A stretch of DNA of 64,000 bases from UBA7672 sp965279205 (GTDB lineage Bacteria > Pseudomonadota > Alphaproteobacteria > Caulobacterales > Hyphomonadaceae), in the NCBI GenBank assembly GCA_965279205.1, contig OZ257144.1, positions 682,001-746,000 on the forward strand, in the 5' to 3' direction. Numbering within the stretch: position 1 is the stretch's first letter; each line of letters starts with the position of its first letter. Below the pieces are notes generated by a model. The model was given only the letters and a program-made list of their open reading frames with translations, was not told where the DNA came from and searched no databases. A program made the translations under genes and the position numbers. This document shows positions 15,924-24,405 of the stretch, piece by piece.

Positions 15924-17603
15924 TTAATCGAGCCCATCCCGCACGTCATAAATCGTAGTGGTGATCCACTGTGTCTTGTCCAGAAACTGGGGCTTTTCGC
16001 AGACTTTCTGGGACATGTGTGGAACCCGGTCGCCGCTTTGAAGCGGCTCGCGCTGAACAACACAACCGTCCGCTCCCGGATGGAGCGCAGCGATGTAGTA
16101 GTCCACTTTCTGACGGCGCAGGGAATCCTCGATCCGTCCTTGGGCAACGATGTCCTTGATCATCTGCCTGTCGTTCACCAGGCCTTCGAGCTGGACTAGC
16201 CCCTTCAGCATGAAACCGACGGACCCGGCGCCATCGCCCATGGCATAGCGGCCCGGATGCGTTTTCACAAACTCGGCGATCGGAAGAGCGCGCGCGAAAA
16301 GCGCGTTGGTCTCCGTTGGCGGCTTGCGCAACTGATAGACGTTGACCCGGATCGCGGCAGCCGTCACCAGGATTGCGAGACCTACGCCGACCCACAGTTT
16401 GGCAGTTTCGACGTGAGTTTTCTGCCGCGTTGCCAGCCCGGTCGCGAGATCGCTGAGAACGCCCGCGGCCAGAGCGCCGGCGAGGCAGAGCGGATAGAAA
16501 TACCATATCCACATCCGCCAATCGCTGGTGAAGACGGTCTGTGCGTAGAAGGCAAAGCAGCCAAGCCCGATCGCCAGGAACCCGATGCCGGCGCGGCTGG
16601 TTCGCATCCGCGGAATTGCGGCGACCGCGCCAATCCCGGCAAGGGCCAGAACGCCCACGCCTATCGGAAGAAAGTAGAAGTTCGGATTGAGCACGTCGAC
16701 AAAGCTGGAGAGCGCCGACATGGACGGACCAAATGCAGCGCCGTCGATCATCAGACGCTTGGCCTGTCCGGAGATCGGAGCAGCTTCGCCAAAGATTGCG
16801 ATATTGAGAGCGAGGTAGGCGAGGAGGGGCAGGAAACCGAGGACGGCAGGGAAAAGGCGCAACACCGGCCCGACGCCTTTTCGAACAACGAGACTGGTGA
16901 CGACAGCTAGGCAGACCGGCCCGAAAACGACCGCTGAATCCAGCCGCGCCAGAGCGGTCACCGAGAACAGGGTTGTCGCGATGAGTGCCCGGCCAAGAGT
17001 TGGCTGATCGTGAAGTCGCCACAAGGCCGAGAGCAGAAGCGGCATCAGCGGCCAGAGCAGGGCGATTTCCATGCCCCGCGCCGCTCCCAGCGCGCCTGTC
17101 ACGCCATAGACGCCTGTGGCCGCGATGATCGCGCCTTTCGACAGCAAGCCCTGGTCGCCGACCGTCTTCAGCAGGCTCGACAACGCCGCTACGCCCCACA
17201 GGACCAGGGCGGACTGGAGAAGGAAGATCGCGAGGAAGAAGGCCGACGAATACGCGTTGAACATGGCGCCCAGCGCCACACAGACGATCATCCAGAGCGG
17301 ATGGTAGCCGTTGGTCAGCGTCACACCATCATAAGTCGACCGGCCGACGTCCACGATATTCTGCGCGACGACCGTGTAGTAGAAGAAATCATCCTCAACC
17401 CAGGCTGCATAGTTGTAGGCGCCATGATCGAAGACGAAAAACGCGAGGAAATGCAGCAACAGCACCAGAGCGGTCGCCACGATCGCAACCGTTCCGCTGA
17501 CGCCCGAGAGCAGACGGTGCGCGCGCGCCCAAACGCTTTCGCCGGGCTGTCCCGCCGAGGACAGGCGCGGATCTGAATTGCCGGTGGACGGGGTATTGCT
17601 CAT
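15924..17603 (-). CDS. Polytopic membrane glycosyltransferase, GT-C-like
   Basis: The protein has 559 residues with about 11-12 hydrophobic helices and a C-terminal periplasmic domain (KTHPGRYAMGDGAGSVGFML, VNDRQMIKDIVAQGRIEDSL). After the first helix comes an acidic loop, YNYAAWVEDDFFYYTVVAQN, and then NGYHPLW; an acidic pair in the first extracytoplasmic loop is the catalytic signature of GT-C enzymes that use polyprenyl-phosphate sugars. It lies about 100 bases upstream of the prenyltransferase on the same strand and is the best candidate arabinosyl- (or ribosyl-) transferase using the lipid donor made by the next four genes. The acceptor is unknown, and the ribosome-binding site is weak. 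Confidence 0.7.
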   Translation of the reverse strand: MSNTPSTGNSDPRLSSAGQPGESVWARAHRLLSGVSGTVAIVATALVLLLHFLAFFVFDHGAYNYAAWVEDDFFYYTVVAQNIVDVGRSTYDGVTLTNGYHPLWMIVCVALGAMFNAYSSAFFLAIFLLQSALVLWGVAALSSLLKTVGDQGLLSKGAIIAATGVYGVTGALGAARGMEIALLWPLMPLLLSALWRLHDQPTLGRALIATTLFSVTALARLDSAVVFGPVCLAVVTSLVVRKGVGPVLRLFPAVLGFLPLLAYLALNIAIFGEAAPISGQAKRLMIDGAAFGPSMSALSSFVDVLNPNFYFLPIGVGVLALAGIGAVAAIPRMRTSRAGIGFLAIGLGCFAFYAQTVFTSDWRMWIWYFYPLCLAGALAAGVLSDLATGLATRQKTHVETAKLWVGVGLAILVTAAAIRVNVYQLRKPPTETNALFARALPIAEFVKTHPGRYAMGDGAGSVGFMLKGLVQLEGLVNDRQMIKDIVAQGRIEDSLRRQKVDYYIAALHPGADGCVVQREPLQSGDRVPHMSQKVCEKPQFLDKTQWITTTIYDVRDGLD

Positions 17604-17770
17604 GAAACGCCTGTCCGTCCGCCTTCCCGGCGGCTAACCATTGCCGGTCCGGGCTGCAAGAAGATTGCCATGGACGGGCCTGTCCAGCCGTTTTTCCTTT
17701 GCGAGATGCTCGCGGGTTGCCCCGAAACGGATTTACCGTCATTGCTGCCTCGAAAGACGAGGAGCAGCGA

Positions 17771-18385
17771 GTGGCCATTCACCATCACGAGGGGGATCTT
17801 CCCGCGCATGTGAAGTTCGAAGGCTCGGTGGCCATCGACACGGAAACCATGGGTTTAAACCCCTTCCGGGACGCCCTCTGCGTCGTGCAGCTTTCGGACG
17901 GCAAGGGGGATGCTCACGTCGTGAGGCTGAAGCGGCCGGAATACGACTGCCCGAACCTCAAGGCTCTGGTGTCCAACCCCCGCATCCTCAAGGTATTCCA
18001 TTTTGCGCGCTTTGACCTGGGCATGATCCAGCAATGGTTGGGTGCGCCCTGCTTCCCGGTCTACTGCACCAAGATCGCCTCCAGGCTGGCCCGCACCTAC
18101 ACGGACCGACATGGGCTCAAGGATCTTTCTCGTGAGCTGCTCAATCTCGACATGTCCAAGGCGCAGCAAAGCTCGGACTGGGGCGCAGCCGAACTTTCGG
18201 ATGCGCAGCTGGCCTATGCCGCTTCCGACGTCACCCACCTGCACGAGTTGAAGGCCAAGCTGGATGTCATGCTGGCCCGCGAAGGCCGGACGGAGCTCGC
18301 CCAGGCCTGCTTCGATTTCCTGCCCGTGCGCGCGGCGCTCGACCTGTCTGGCTGGTCCGATCAGGACATTTTTGCGCATTCCTGA
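17771..18385 (+). CDS. rnd: RNase D-like 3'-5' exonuclease (DEDDy family)
   Basis: GTG 17771 has a strong GAGGAG site 6 bases upstream; longer in-frame starts add low-quality sequence. The protein has 204 residues. The DEDDy exonuclease motifs are present: IDTET (22-26), HFARFD (77-82) and YAASD (149-153). It lacks the C-terminal HRDC domains of E. coli RNase D (about 375 residues), as is common for the short alphaproteobacterial form. The role is 3' trimming of structured RNA such as tRNA precursors. It is followed by a good terminator at 18400, so it is probably monocistronic. Confidence 0.88.
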   Translation: MAIHHHEGDLPAHVKFEGSVAIDTETMGLNPFRDALCVVQLSDGKGDAHVVRLKRPEYDCPNLKALVSNPRILKVFHFARFDLGMIQQWLGAPCFPVYCTKIASRLARTYTDRHGLKDLSRELLNLDMSKAQQSSDWGAAELSDAQLAYAASDVTHLHELKAKLDVMLAREGRTELAQACFDFLPVRAALDLSGWSDQDIFAHS

Positions 18386-18399
18386 GATTTTCGGCGGTG

Positions 18400-18423
18400 A
18401 GGGGCAAATTGCCCCGTTTTTTT
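18400..18423 (+). terminator. Rho-independent terminator after rnd
   Basis: A hairpin GGGGC-AAATT-GCCCC is followed by G and seven T residues, 15 bases after the rnd stop. Stem plus T-run is a textbook intrinsic terminator. Confidence 0.85.
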
Positions 18424-18493
18424 CATCCGTTTTGGGCTGTTTGGCTGAGCCGGGCTGGTTTCCATTCGGGACCATCCCGATCTAGTCTCGTGC

Positions 18494-19144
18494 ATGTCTG
18501 CAGCCGCTCATCATTCGATGGATATGTGGGGCCCGCGGCGCGCCACCTCGCTGCGCGAGGCGCGGGCGCGCACGGCGCTGGTCCACATCCTGCGGCTGGT
18601 CTTCACCATCGGATCGGTGCTGGCGGCCGGGGTCCTGCTCGGAACCGTGATCGACAGTGCTCTGCGCGAGCATCGTCCGCAGGCCGCCACGTCCAGCATC
18701 AGCGTCACCGTCCTGGGTCCGCGCTTCGAGGGGCGCGACTCCAATGACAAGCCCTACGTGCTGACCGCCGACACGGCCCGCCGCCGGCGGGAGAATGTCG
18801 GCATGATCGATCTGGTCAATCCGCGCCTTGAGGATGCGGCCTCCACCGTGGTGCAAGCGCGTGAAGGCGTCTGGAACGCCGGGGACGAGGTGCTCGATCT
18901 TGTCGGCGATGTCGTGATGACCGACGCGGCAGGCTATACCTTCACATCCGAGAAGACCCGCATGTTCGTCAGGGAAAACAGGGTCGAAGGGCAGACCCCG
19001 CTCAACGGCGTCGGACCTATCGGCGAGGTCAGGGCCGATTCATATGAGGTTCTGGACGACGGCAACCGCATCGCCCTCAAGGGCAATGTTTGGACAAAAT
19101 TCACGCGCACCAAGAAGCGCGACGGAAGCGGCGGGGGCAGATAG
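18494..19144 (+). CDS. lptC: LPS export protein LptC
   Basis: The protein has 216 residues with one N-terminal membrane helix (LVFTIGSVLAAGVLLGTVID, about 36-55) and a periplasmic beta-jellyroll (ISVTVLGPRFEGRDSNDKPY, YTFTSEKTRMFVRENRVEGQ). LptC links the LptB2FG transporter to the LptA bridge. ATG 18494 lacks a strong Shine-Dalgarno; ATG 18518 is possible. It is followed by lptA after 4 bases and then lptB, the usual alphaproteobacterial order. Confidence 0.88.
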   Translation: MSAAAHHSMDMWGPRRATSLREARARTALVHILRLVFTIGSVLAAGVLLGTVIDSALREHRPQAATSSISVTVLGPRFEGRDSNDKPYVLTADTARRRRENVGMIDLVNPRLEDAASTVVQAREGVWNAGDEVLDLVGDVVMTDAAGYTFTSEKTRMFVRENRVEGQTPLNGVGPIGEVRADSYEVLDDGNRIALKGNVWTKFTRTKKRDGSGGGR

Positions 19145-19148
19145 GACG

Positions 19149-19718
19149 ATGCAGATGAACGGGTCACGTATTTCCACAATCCTGTCCGGCGCGCTGGCGG
19201 CGGGCCTGATGGCAGGCGCCGCCGAGGCGCAGATCGGCCGGGGCGATGCGCCGGTTCAGATCGAGTCGGACAATTTCGAATACCTGCAGAACGAGGGCCG
19301 GGGCATCTACACCGGCAATGTCGAGGCGACCCAGAGCGATTCCCGGATCACGACGGACAAGCTCACCGTGATGTGCACCAAGTCCGCCGCTGTGGCTGGC
19401 GCTGATCCGGCCTGCGAGGCGATCGAGCAGCTGGTCGCGGAAGGAAACGTTCTCTACGTGGCGCCCGACATCAAGATCCGTGGCGATCGCGCGCAGTACG
19501 ACTACGCTGCCGACACGATCACCATAACGGGCGACGTGATCTCCTCGCGCGGCACTGAAGGCGTCGTGCGTGGCACGCAAATCGTCTACATGGTCGGCGA
19601 AGGCCGTGTGAAGGTCACGGCCGGCAACAAGCGTGTGACGTCTTTTTTCACACGGACGTCACCTGACAAACCCGCAACGCCGCCAGCGACGCCGGCCCCC
19701 GCTCCGCGTCCGAACTGA
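19149..19718 (+). CDS. lptA: LPS transport periplasmic protein LptA
   Basis: ATG 19149 lies 4 bases after the lptC stop and opens a signal peptide (MQMNGSRISTILSGALAAGL, ending AEA). The protein has 189 residues. The OstA/LptA beta-jellyroll is visible in VQIESDNFEYLQNEGRGIYT, GNVEATQSDSRITTDKLTV and IKIRGDRAQYDYAADTITIT. A short insertion with two Cys (MCTKS ... PACEAIEQ) could form a disulfide. LptA forms the periplasmic bridge that carries LPS to LptDE. Confidence 0.9.
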   Translation: MQMNGSRISTILSGALAAGLMAGAAEAQIGRGDAPVQIESDNFEYLQNEGRGIYTGNVEATQSDSRITTDKLTVMCTKSAAVAGADPACEAIEQLVAEGNVLYVAPDIKIRGDRAQYDYAADTITITGDVISSRGTEGVVRGTQIVYMVGEGRVKVTAGNKRVTSFFTRTSPDKPATPPATPAPAPRPN

Positions 19719-19725
19719 GAGCTTC

Positions 19726-20517
19726 ATGGACGCGCGCGCCGACAACGCATCTTCCACCTACGTCGCTGACGACCGCGACGGGCTGAGAGCCAACAATCTC
19801 GCCAAGGCGTTCAAGGGCCGCCAGGTGGTGAAGGACGTCAGCCTTCACCTGCGGCGCGGCGAGATCGTCGGCTTGCTCGGACCCAACGGCGCCGGCAAGA
19901 CCACCTGCTTCTACATGATGATGGGCCTGATCACGGCGGATGCCGGCCGCGTCTCGATCGATGGCGCCGATGTCACCGCGCTGCCGATGTACCAGCGTGC
20001 GCGACTGGGCGTTGGCTATCTGCCGCAGGAGAACTCGATCTTCCGTGGCATGAGCGTGTGGGACAATGTGATGTCCGTCGCCGAGCTTACCGAAGATACG
20101 CCCGCCAAGCGCAAGGAGCTGACAGCCTCGCTGCTTGAGGAACTGCAGATCGCGCGACTCGCCAAGCAGAACGCCAATTCGCTTTCGGGCGGTGAGCGTC
20201 GCAGGGTCGAGATTGCCCGCGCGCTCGCTTCGCGTCCCAACTTCATGCTTCTGGACGAGCCCTTCACCGGCATCGATCCGCTCGCCGTGTCAGACATTTC
20301 CGACCTGGTCCGCTATCTCAAGGGCAGGGGACTGGGCGTGCTGATCACCGACCACCAGGTCCGCGAAACGCTGGAAATCGTTGATCGCGCCTCGATCATC
20401 TATGACGGCAAGGTTCTGTTCGAGGGCACGCCGTCGCAGGTGTTGTCCAACGAAGATGTTCGTCGTGTTTACCTTGGAGCAAGGTTCAACACGCAGTCAC
20501 AGGTTTCCGGCCGTTAA
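19726..20517 (+). CDS. lptB: LPS export ABC transporter ATPase LptB
   Basis: This 263-residue ABC ATPase has an extra N-terminal tail of about 18 residues. Walker A is GPNGAGKT (52-59), the signature LSGGERRRVEIARAL, Walker B FMLLDEPF, and the switch His lies in LITDHQ. Motifs such as CFYMMMGLI, YLPQENSIFRGMSVWDNVM and the end RRVYLGARF are characteristic of LptB rather than other ABC ATPases. It powers LPS extraction with LptFG, and sits 7 bases after lptA. Confidence 0.96.
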   Translation: MDARADNASSTYVADDRDGLRANNLAKAFKGRQVVKDVSLHLRRGEIVGLLGPNGAGKTTCFYMMMGLITADAGRVSIDGADVTALPMYQRARLGVGYLPQENSIFRGMSVWDNVMSVAELTEDTPAKRKELTASLLEELQIARLAKQNANSLSGGERRRVEIARALASRPNFMLLDEPFTGIDPLAVSDISDLVRYLKGRGLGVLITDHQVRETLEIVDRASIIYDGKVLFEGTPSQVLSNEDVRRVYLGARFNTQSQVSGR

Positions 20518-20634
20518 CGAGGTTCAGAGGTTGCCGATTAGGCAATTTTAATACCAGCCGGTTAATGTCGGGCTCGTGGATGGGTCGGCCGGTCCGGACA
20601 ATGATGTCCTGGAATACGGCTCTGGGAGGTTCGT

Positions 20635-22140
20635 GTGGCGCTTGCGCATCGCTTGCAGCTGAGACAGGGGCAATCCCTTGTCATGACGCCGCAGCTGCAG
20701 CAGGCGATCAAGCTGCTCCAGCTCTCCAATGTCGAACTGCAGGAATACGTCGAGACCGAAATCGAGCGGAATCCGCTCCTTGCCCGCGCCGAGAACGAGG
20801 GCAGCGCCGACGGCGAAGCGCCTGAAAAAGTCTCCGAAAAACGCGAAGAAATGCGCCTCGACGAAGCCAGCGGGGCCAATGAAGCCAGCCGCGACCTCGA
20901 TGCCCGCTCCGACGATGTCTATGAATCCGACGGCCCCTCGGAAGGGGCCGACGCTGGCAGCCAGGGCGGCCCTTCGGCTCAGCTCGACTGGTCCAAGGCC
21001 GGTTCGGGCAAACAGCGTTCGGAAGACTTCGATCTCGAGTCGATCACGGCGGAGGAAAAGTCCCTTCGCGATCACCTCGACGATCAGCTCCAGATTGCCG
21101 GCCTGATCGACGCCGATCGCCTGATCGCATCGCGTCTGATCGAGGAAACCGACGAAGCCGGCTTCATGCGCGGAGACCTGCACGAGATCGCAACGGCTCT
21201 TGGCGTCGAGTTCGAAGACGTCGAAGCGGTGCTGCAGACCTGCCAGGGCTTCGAGCCCACGGGTGTGATGGCGCGCAACCTTCAGGAATGCCTGTCTCTG
21301 CAGCTGATCGAGCGCGATCGTTTCGATCCGGTCATGCAGAAGCTGATGGAAAATCTGGAACTCGCGGGACGCCGCGATTTCAAGCGCCTGGCGGAAATCT
21401 GCGGCGTCGATCAGGAAGACGTGACCGACATGCTCGCGGAACTCCGCACGCTCACGCCGCGTCCGGGCGCCGCGTTTGCCGGCGATGCCGCACCTGCGAT
21501 CACGCCGGATGTCTTCGTGCGCGAAATGCCGAACGGAACGTTCTCCGTCGAGCTTAACGCAGATACACTGCCGCGCGTGCTGCTGGACCGCACCTACTAC
21601 GCCGAAGTCTCGGGCCTCTCCAAAACGGACGAGGAAAAGGCTTTCATTTCAGAATGCCAGGCCAACGCCAACTGGCTGATAAAGTCGCTCGACCAGCGCG
21701 CCCGCACCATCCTGAAAGTATCGAGCGAAATCGTGCGCCAGCAGGACGGCTTCTTCGTTTCAGGCGTGAGAGCGCTTCGTCCTCTCAATCTCAAGACGGT
21801 CGCCGACGCCGTGGAAATGCACGAGTCGACCGTAAGCCGCGTTACATCGAACAAATATGTCTCCACGCCGCGCGGCGTTTTCGAGCTGAAGTACTTCTTC
21901 TCGGCCTCTATCCCGTCCGTGCAGGGCGGGGAGTCGCACTCGGCGGAAGCCGTGCGGCACCGCATCAAGGAAATGATCGATCAGGAAAACAAGGACGCCG
22001 TCCTGTCCGATGACCAGATCGTCGAACGGTTGCGCGCCTTTGGTATAGATATCGCGCGCCGGACGGTCGCCAAGTACCGGGAGTCGCTGAGAATCCCGTC
22101 TTCGGTCGAGCGCCGCCGCATATTCGCTGCTGGTTCGTGA
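20635..22140 (+). CDS. rpoN: RNA polymerase sigma-54 factor RpoN
   Basis: GTG 20635 follows GGGAGG; the product has 501 residues. The Gln/Leu-rich region I (LRQGQSLVMTPQLQQAIKLL, ELQEYVETEIERNPLL) interacts with enhancer activators. An acidic region II follows (about residues 60-135). The core-binding and DNA-binding regions include the RpoN box ARRTVAKYRE (474-483) and VADAVEMHESTVSRVTSNKY. The order lptB-rpoN-hpf-ptsN is the conserved nitrogen-PTS neighbourhood. Confidence 0.97.
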   Translation: MALAHRLQLRQGQSLVMTPQLQQAIKLLQLSNVELQEYVETEIERNPLLARAENEGSADGEAPEKVSEKREEMRLDEASGANEASRDLDARSDDVYESDGPSEGADAGSQGGPSAQLDWSKAGSGKQRSEDFDLESITAEEKSLRDHLDDQLQIAGLIDADRLIASRLIEETDEAGFMRGDLHEIATALGVEFEDVEAVLQTCQGFEPTGVMARNLQECLSLQLIERDRFDPVMQKLMENLELAGRRDFKRLAEICGVDQEDVTDMLAELRTLTPRPGAAFAGDAAPAITPDVFVREMPNGTFSVELNADTLPRVLLDRTYYAEVSGLSKTDEEKAFISECQANANWLIKSLDQRARTILKVSSEIVRQQDGFFVSGVRALRPLNLKTVADAVEMHESTVSRVTSNKYVSTPRGVFELKYFFSASIPSVQGGESHSAEAVRHRIKEMIDQENKDAVLSDDQIVERLRAFGIDIARRTVAKYRESLRIPSSVERRRIFAAGS

Positions 22141-22254
22141 ACTGATCTCTTCTCAGCCGTTGACCTTCGGGTCCGGCAATCCCAGACTTGAAGTGTGAGG
22201 TCGGGTCGTTCCCGCGCGCGAAAGCAGTGCGGGGAGCAGAAAAGGAGCCTCCCG

Positions 22255-22845
22255 TTGCAAGTCCAGATCGCAGGCAAGAAGATCGAAGTCGGATCAGCAT
22301 TGCAGGAACGAATATCGTTCGGTCTGGAGTCCCGGGTCTCGAAGTACTTTAACCGCACTGGCGAAGCCTATGTGACGGTGTCGAAGCCCGGTTGGGCGTT
22401 CATGGTCGATTGCTCGATCCATCTTCCTTCCGGCGTCACGCTGCAGGCGCATGGCGAGGGCGACGATGGCTATCAGGCGTTCGAGATGGCGCTCGACAAG
22501 ATCGAGAAGCGCGTGCGGCGATACAAGAATCGCCTGCGCGACCATCGCGCGAAGGAGAACGGCGCGTCGGAGATCGTGGCCGAGCGCATCATCCTTCCGC
22601 GCGACGAATCGAACGAGCCCGATGTCGAAAGCGGCCTCGACGGGTCGGGCGGGGATGCTCCAGCCATTGTCGCAGAATCTGACATGAAGATCCGGACGAT
22701 GACCGTTTCGATGGCGGTTATGCAGCTTGAGCTGGCCGATTCTCCGGCAGTCATGTTCCGGAATGCCGCCCATGGCAGGCTGAACATGGTCTATCGGCGT
22801 CCCGACGGTAATGTCGGCTGGGTCGACCCCGGCAAGGACGGTTGA
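22255..22845 (+). CDS. hpf: Ribosome hibernation promoting factor, long form
   Basis: I choose TTG 22255 because AAGGAG sits 7 bases upstream and the protein then begins MQVQIAGKKIEVGSALQERI as in family members. It has 196 residues: the N-terminal S30AE domain (to about 100, GYQAFEMALDKIEKRVRRYK), an acidic linker and the C-terminal dimerisation domain (MAVMQLELADSPAVMFRNAA, NMVYRRPDGNVGWVDP). The long form makes 100S ribosome dimers in stationary phase. It follows rpoN by about 115 bases. Confidence 0.92.
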   Translation: MQVQIAGKKIEVGSALQERISFGLESRVSKYFNRTGEAYVTVSKPGWAFMVDCSIHLPSGVTLQAHGEGDDGYQAFEMALDKIEKRVRRYKNRLRDHRAKENGASEIVAERIILPRDESNEPDVESGLDGSGGDAPAIVAESDMKIRTMTVSMAVMQLELADSPAVMFRNAAHGRLNMVYRRPDGNVGWVDPGKDG

Positions 22846-22992
22846 ATTTTTGCAAGTGCTTTTGCATCAGGACGGAATCCTGCACAGGGATTAGGACATT
22901 ATGTCTTGTCGGACGGTCTGGTTGGGGCGTCCCTCGGAGGTACCAGGTAGAGTAATGACAGAACGGAATGTTCCGTCGGGCTGGCCCGCAAT

Positions 22993-23472
22993 ATGAACGG
23001 GTCCATCACCAGTCTTGGCGATCTTCTTCTTCCCACTGCCGTGGTTGCGCGGGCGCGCTGGCAGGGCCGCAAGCAGGTTCTTGCTGGCCTGTCGGCTGTG
23101 ATGGCCCGGACGCTCGGGCTCAACGAGCGCGAGGTCCATGAGGCTGTCCTGGAACGCGAGCGCCTCGGCTCGACCGGCGTCGGAGAGGGGGTCGCGATCC
23201 CCCATGCCCGCATCGAAACCCTGTCGCGACCGGTAGGGGGCTTTGCGCGCCTTATGGAGCCGGCTGATTTCGAAGCGATCGACGAACGGCCTGCTGACCT
23301 GATCTTCATGCTCCTCGCGCCGACAGACGCCGGGGCCGACCATCTGCGGGCCCTCGCCCGGGCGGCCCGGGTTTTCAGGCAGGAGCGGGTGCGTGCAGCG
23401 CTTCGGCAGGTGCAGACCGAGGAAGCCGTGCTAGCGATCCTGTCTCCCGGTTCGGCCATAGACGCGGCCTAA
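22993..23472 (+). CDS. ptsN: Nitrogen-regulatory PTS EIIA protein PtsN
   Basis: The protein has 159 residues. The phosphorylatable His is H71 in GEGVAIPHARI, the invariant EIIA-Ntr/fructose motif, followed by DLIFMLLAPTDAGADHL. It accepts phosphate from EINtr/NPr and usually regulates potassium transport and stress responses; it is not a sugar carrier. Its position downstream of rpoN and hpf is standard. The neighbouring 146-base gap has no clear promoter. Confidence 0.93.
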   Translation: MNGSITSLGDLLLPTAVVARARWQGRKQVLAGLSAVMARTLGLNEREVHEAVLERERLGSTGVGEGVAIPHARIETLSRPVGGFARLMEPADFEAIDERPADLIFMLLAPTDAGADHLRALARAARVFRQERVRAALRQVQTEEAVLAILSPGSAIDAA

Positions 23473-23595
23473 ACGTCTCCGCAGAGCCCTGAAAGCCGCG
23501 CGCTTTTCTCCGCTTGATCATGCCGGAGGCGCGGTATAAGCAACGCGCTCCCAAATCGGGCCGGGCCGCGAGGTCTGGATTCTGACCACGGAAGT

Positions 23596-23672
<77 letters not shown>

Positions 23673-23698
23673 CCGTCTGATTTCTTCCGCTCCAACGA

Positions 23699-23735
23699 AA
23701 ACGGCCCGCGACTGGATCGCGGGCCGTTTCGTTTG
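23699..23735. terminator. Strong hairpin terminator between tRNA-Ala and the convergent acidic-protein gene
   Basis: A perfect 13-bp stem (23699-23711 with 23717-23729) and 5-base loop are followed by a T-rich tail on the plus strand and an A-rich flank that serves as a T tail on the minus strand. It can terminate both converging transcripts. Confidence 0.85.
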
Positions 23736-23749
23736 TTGTTGCGACGGAT

Positions 23750-24283
23750 CTATTCTTCTTCGTCTTTCACTTCCAGATCGTCGTCCTCGAACTCATCGTC
23801 TTCGTCGATGACAGTCAGATCGTCATCATCGTCATCGTCATCATCGTCGTCATCGTCATCCAGGTCGTCGTCGACGTCGTCATCGTCGCCGGGGGCGACG
23901 TCGCGGCCCTTGGCCTTTGTCTTGACGGGAGCAACGACGCCTTCTTCTTCTTCGTCTTCGGTTTCGATGACCTCGTCGTCGTCGTCGAGGTCGACATCGT
24001 CTTCGTCGTCATCCTCGTCGTCATCATCGTCATCGTCTTCGTCGTCATCCTCGTCTTCGTCGTCATCCTCGTCATCTTCGACGACGGCCGCCTTCTTGGC
24101 GGGAGCGGGTTTGGGCTTCGCGGCGGCAGCGGCGGCGCGCTTCGGCTTGGCCGGCTCCGCCGTCACTTCAAGGACCGTCTTGCACTTCGGACAGGTCGGA
24201 GGGTTCTTCCCGAGGTCGTAGAATCTGGACCCGCATTCCGGGCAGATATGCTTCTCGCCGAGGTCGGTATTAGCCAAGGTCAT
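23750..24283 (-). CDS. TIGR02300-type zinc-ribbon protein with hyper-acidic tail
   Basis: Start at 24283 (MTLANTDLGEKHICPECGSR). The protein has 177 residues. The N-terminal 40 residues form a zinc ribbon: CPECGSRFYDLGKNPPTCPK, then C, with FYDLGKNP as the family hallmark. After an Ala/Lys/Pro hinge the rest is almost entirely Asp and Glu, with runs of up to 14 Asp. This family is widespread in alphaproteobacteria with no known function; an acidic tail of this kind could mimic nucleic acid or bind basic proteins. The run of GAC/GAT codons gives a striking poly-Ser mirror frame on the other strand, which is not a gene. Confidence 0.85.
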   Translation of the reverse strand: MTLANTDLGEKHICPECGSRFYDLGKNPPTCPKCKTVLEVTAEPAKPKRAAAAAAKPKPAPAKKAAVVEDDEDDDEDEDDDEDDDDDDDEDDDEDDVDLDDDDEVIETEDEEEEGVVAPVKTKAKGRDVAPGDDDDVDDDLDDDDDDDDDDDDDDLTVIDEDDEFEDDDLEVKDEEE

Positions 24284-24405
24284 TTCCCCATGCTTGGGTC
24301 GGGCGCTTGCCATGTCTGTGCGACCCTGTAAAGCGCCCATGTTCTGCCGTGTCCAGATGGGCCGGTGACGGTTTCCACAAGCGGCCTGAAAGGCTTTCCA
24401 GAGCG

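Noticed and set aside
23733..24221. Poly-Ser frame on the plus strand
   Set aside because: It is the mirror of the GAC/GAT-rich acidic gene on the minus strand, which has a real zinc ribbon.
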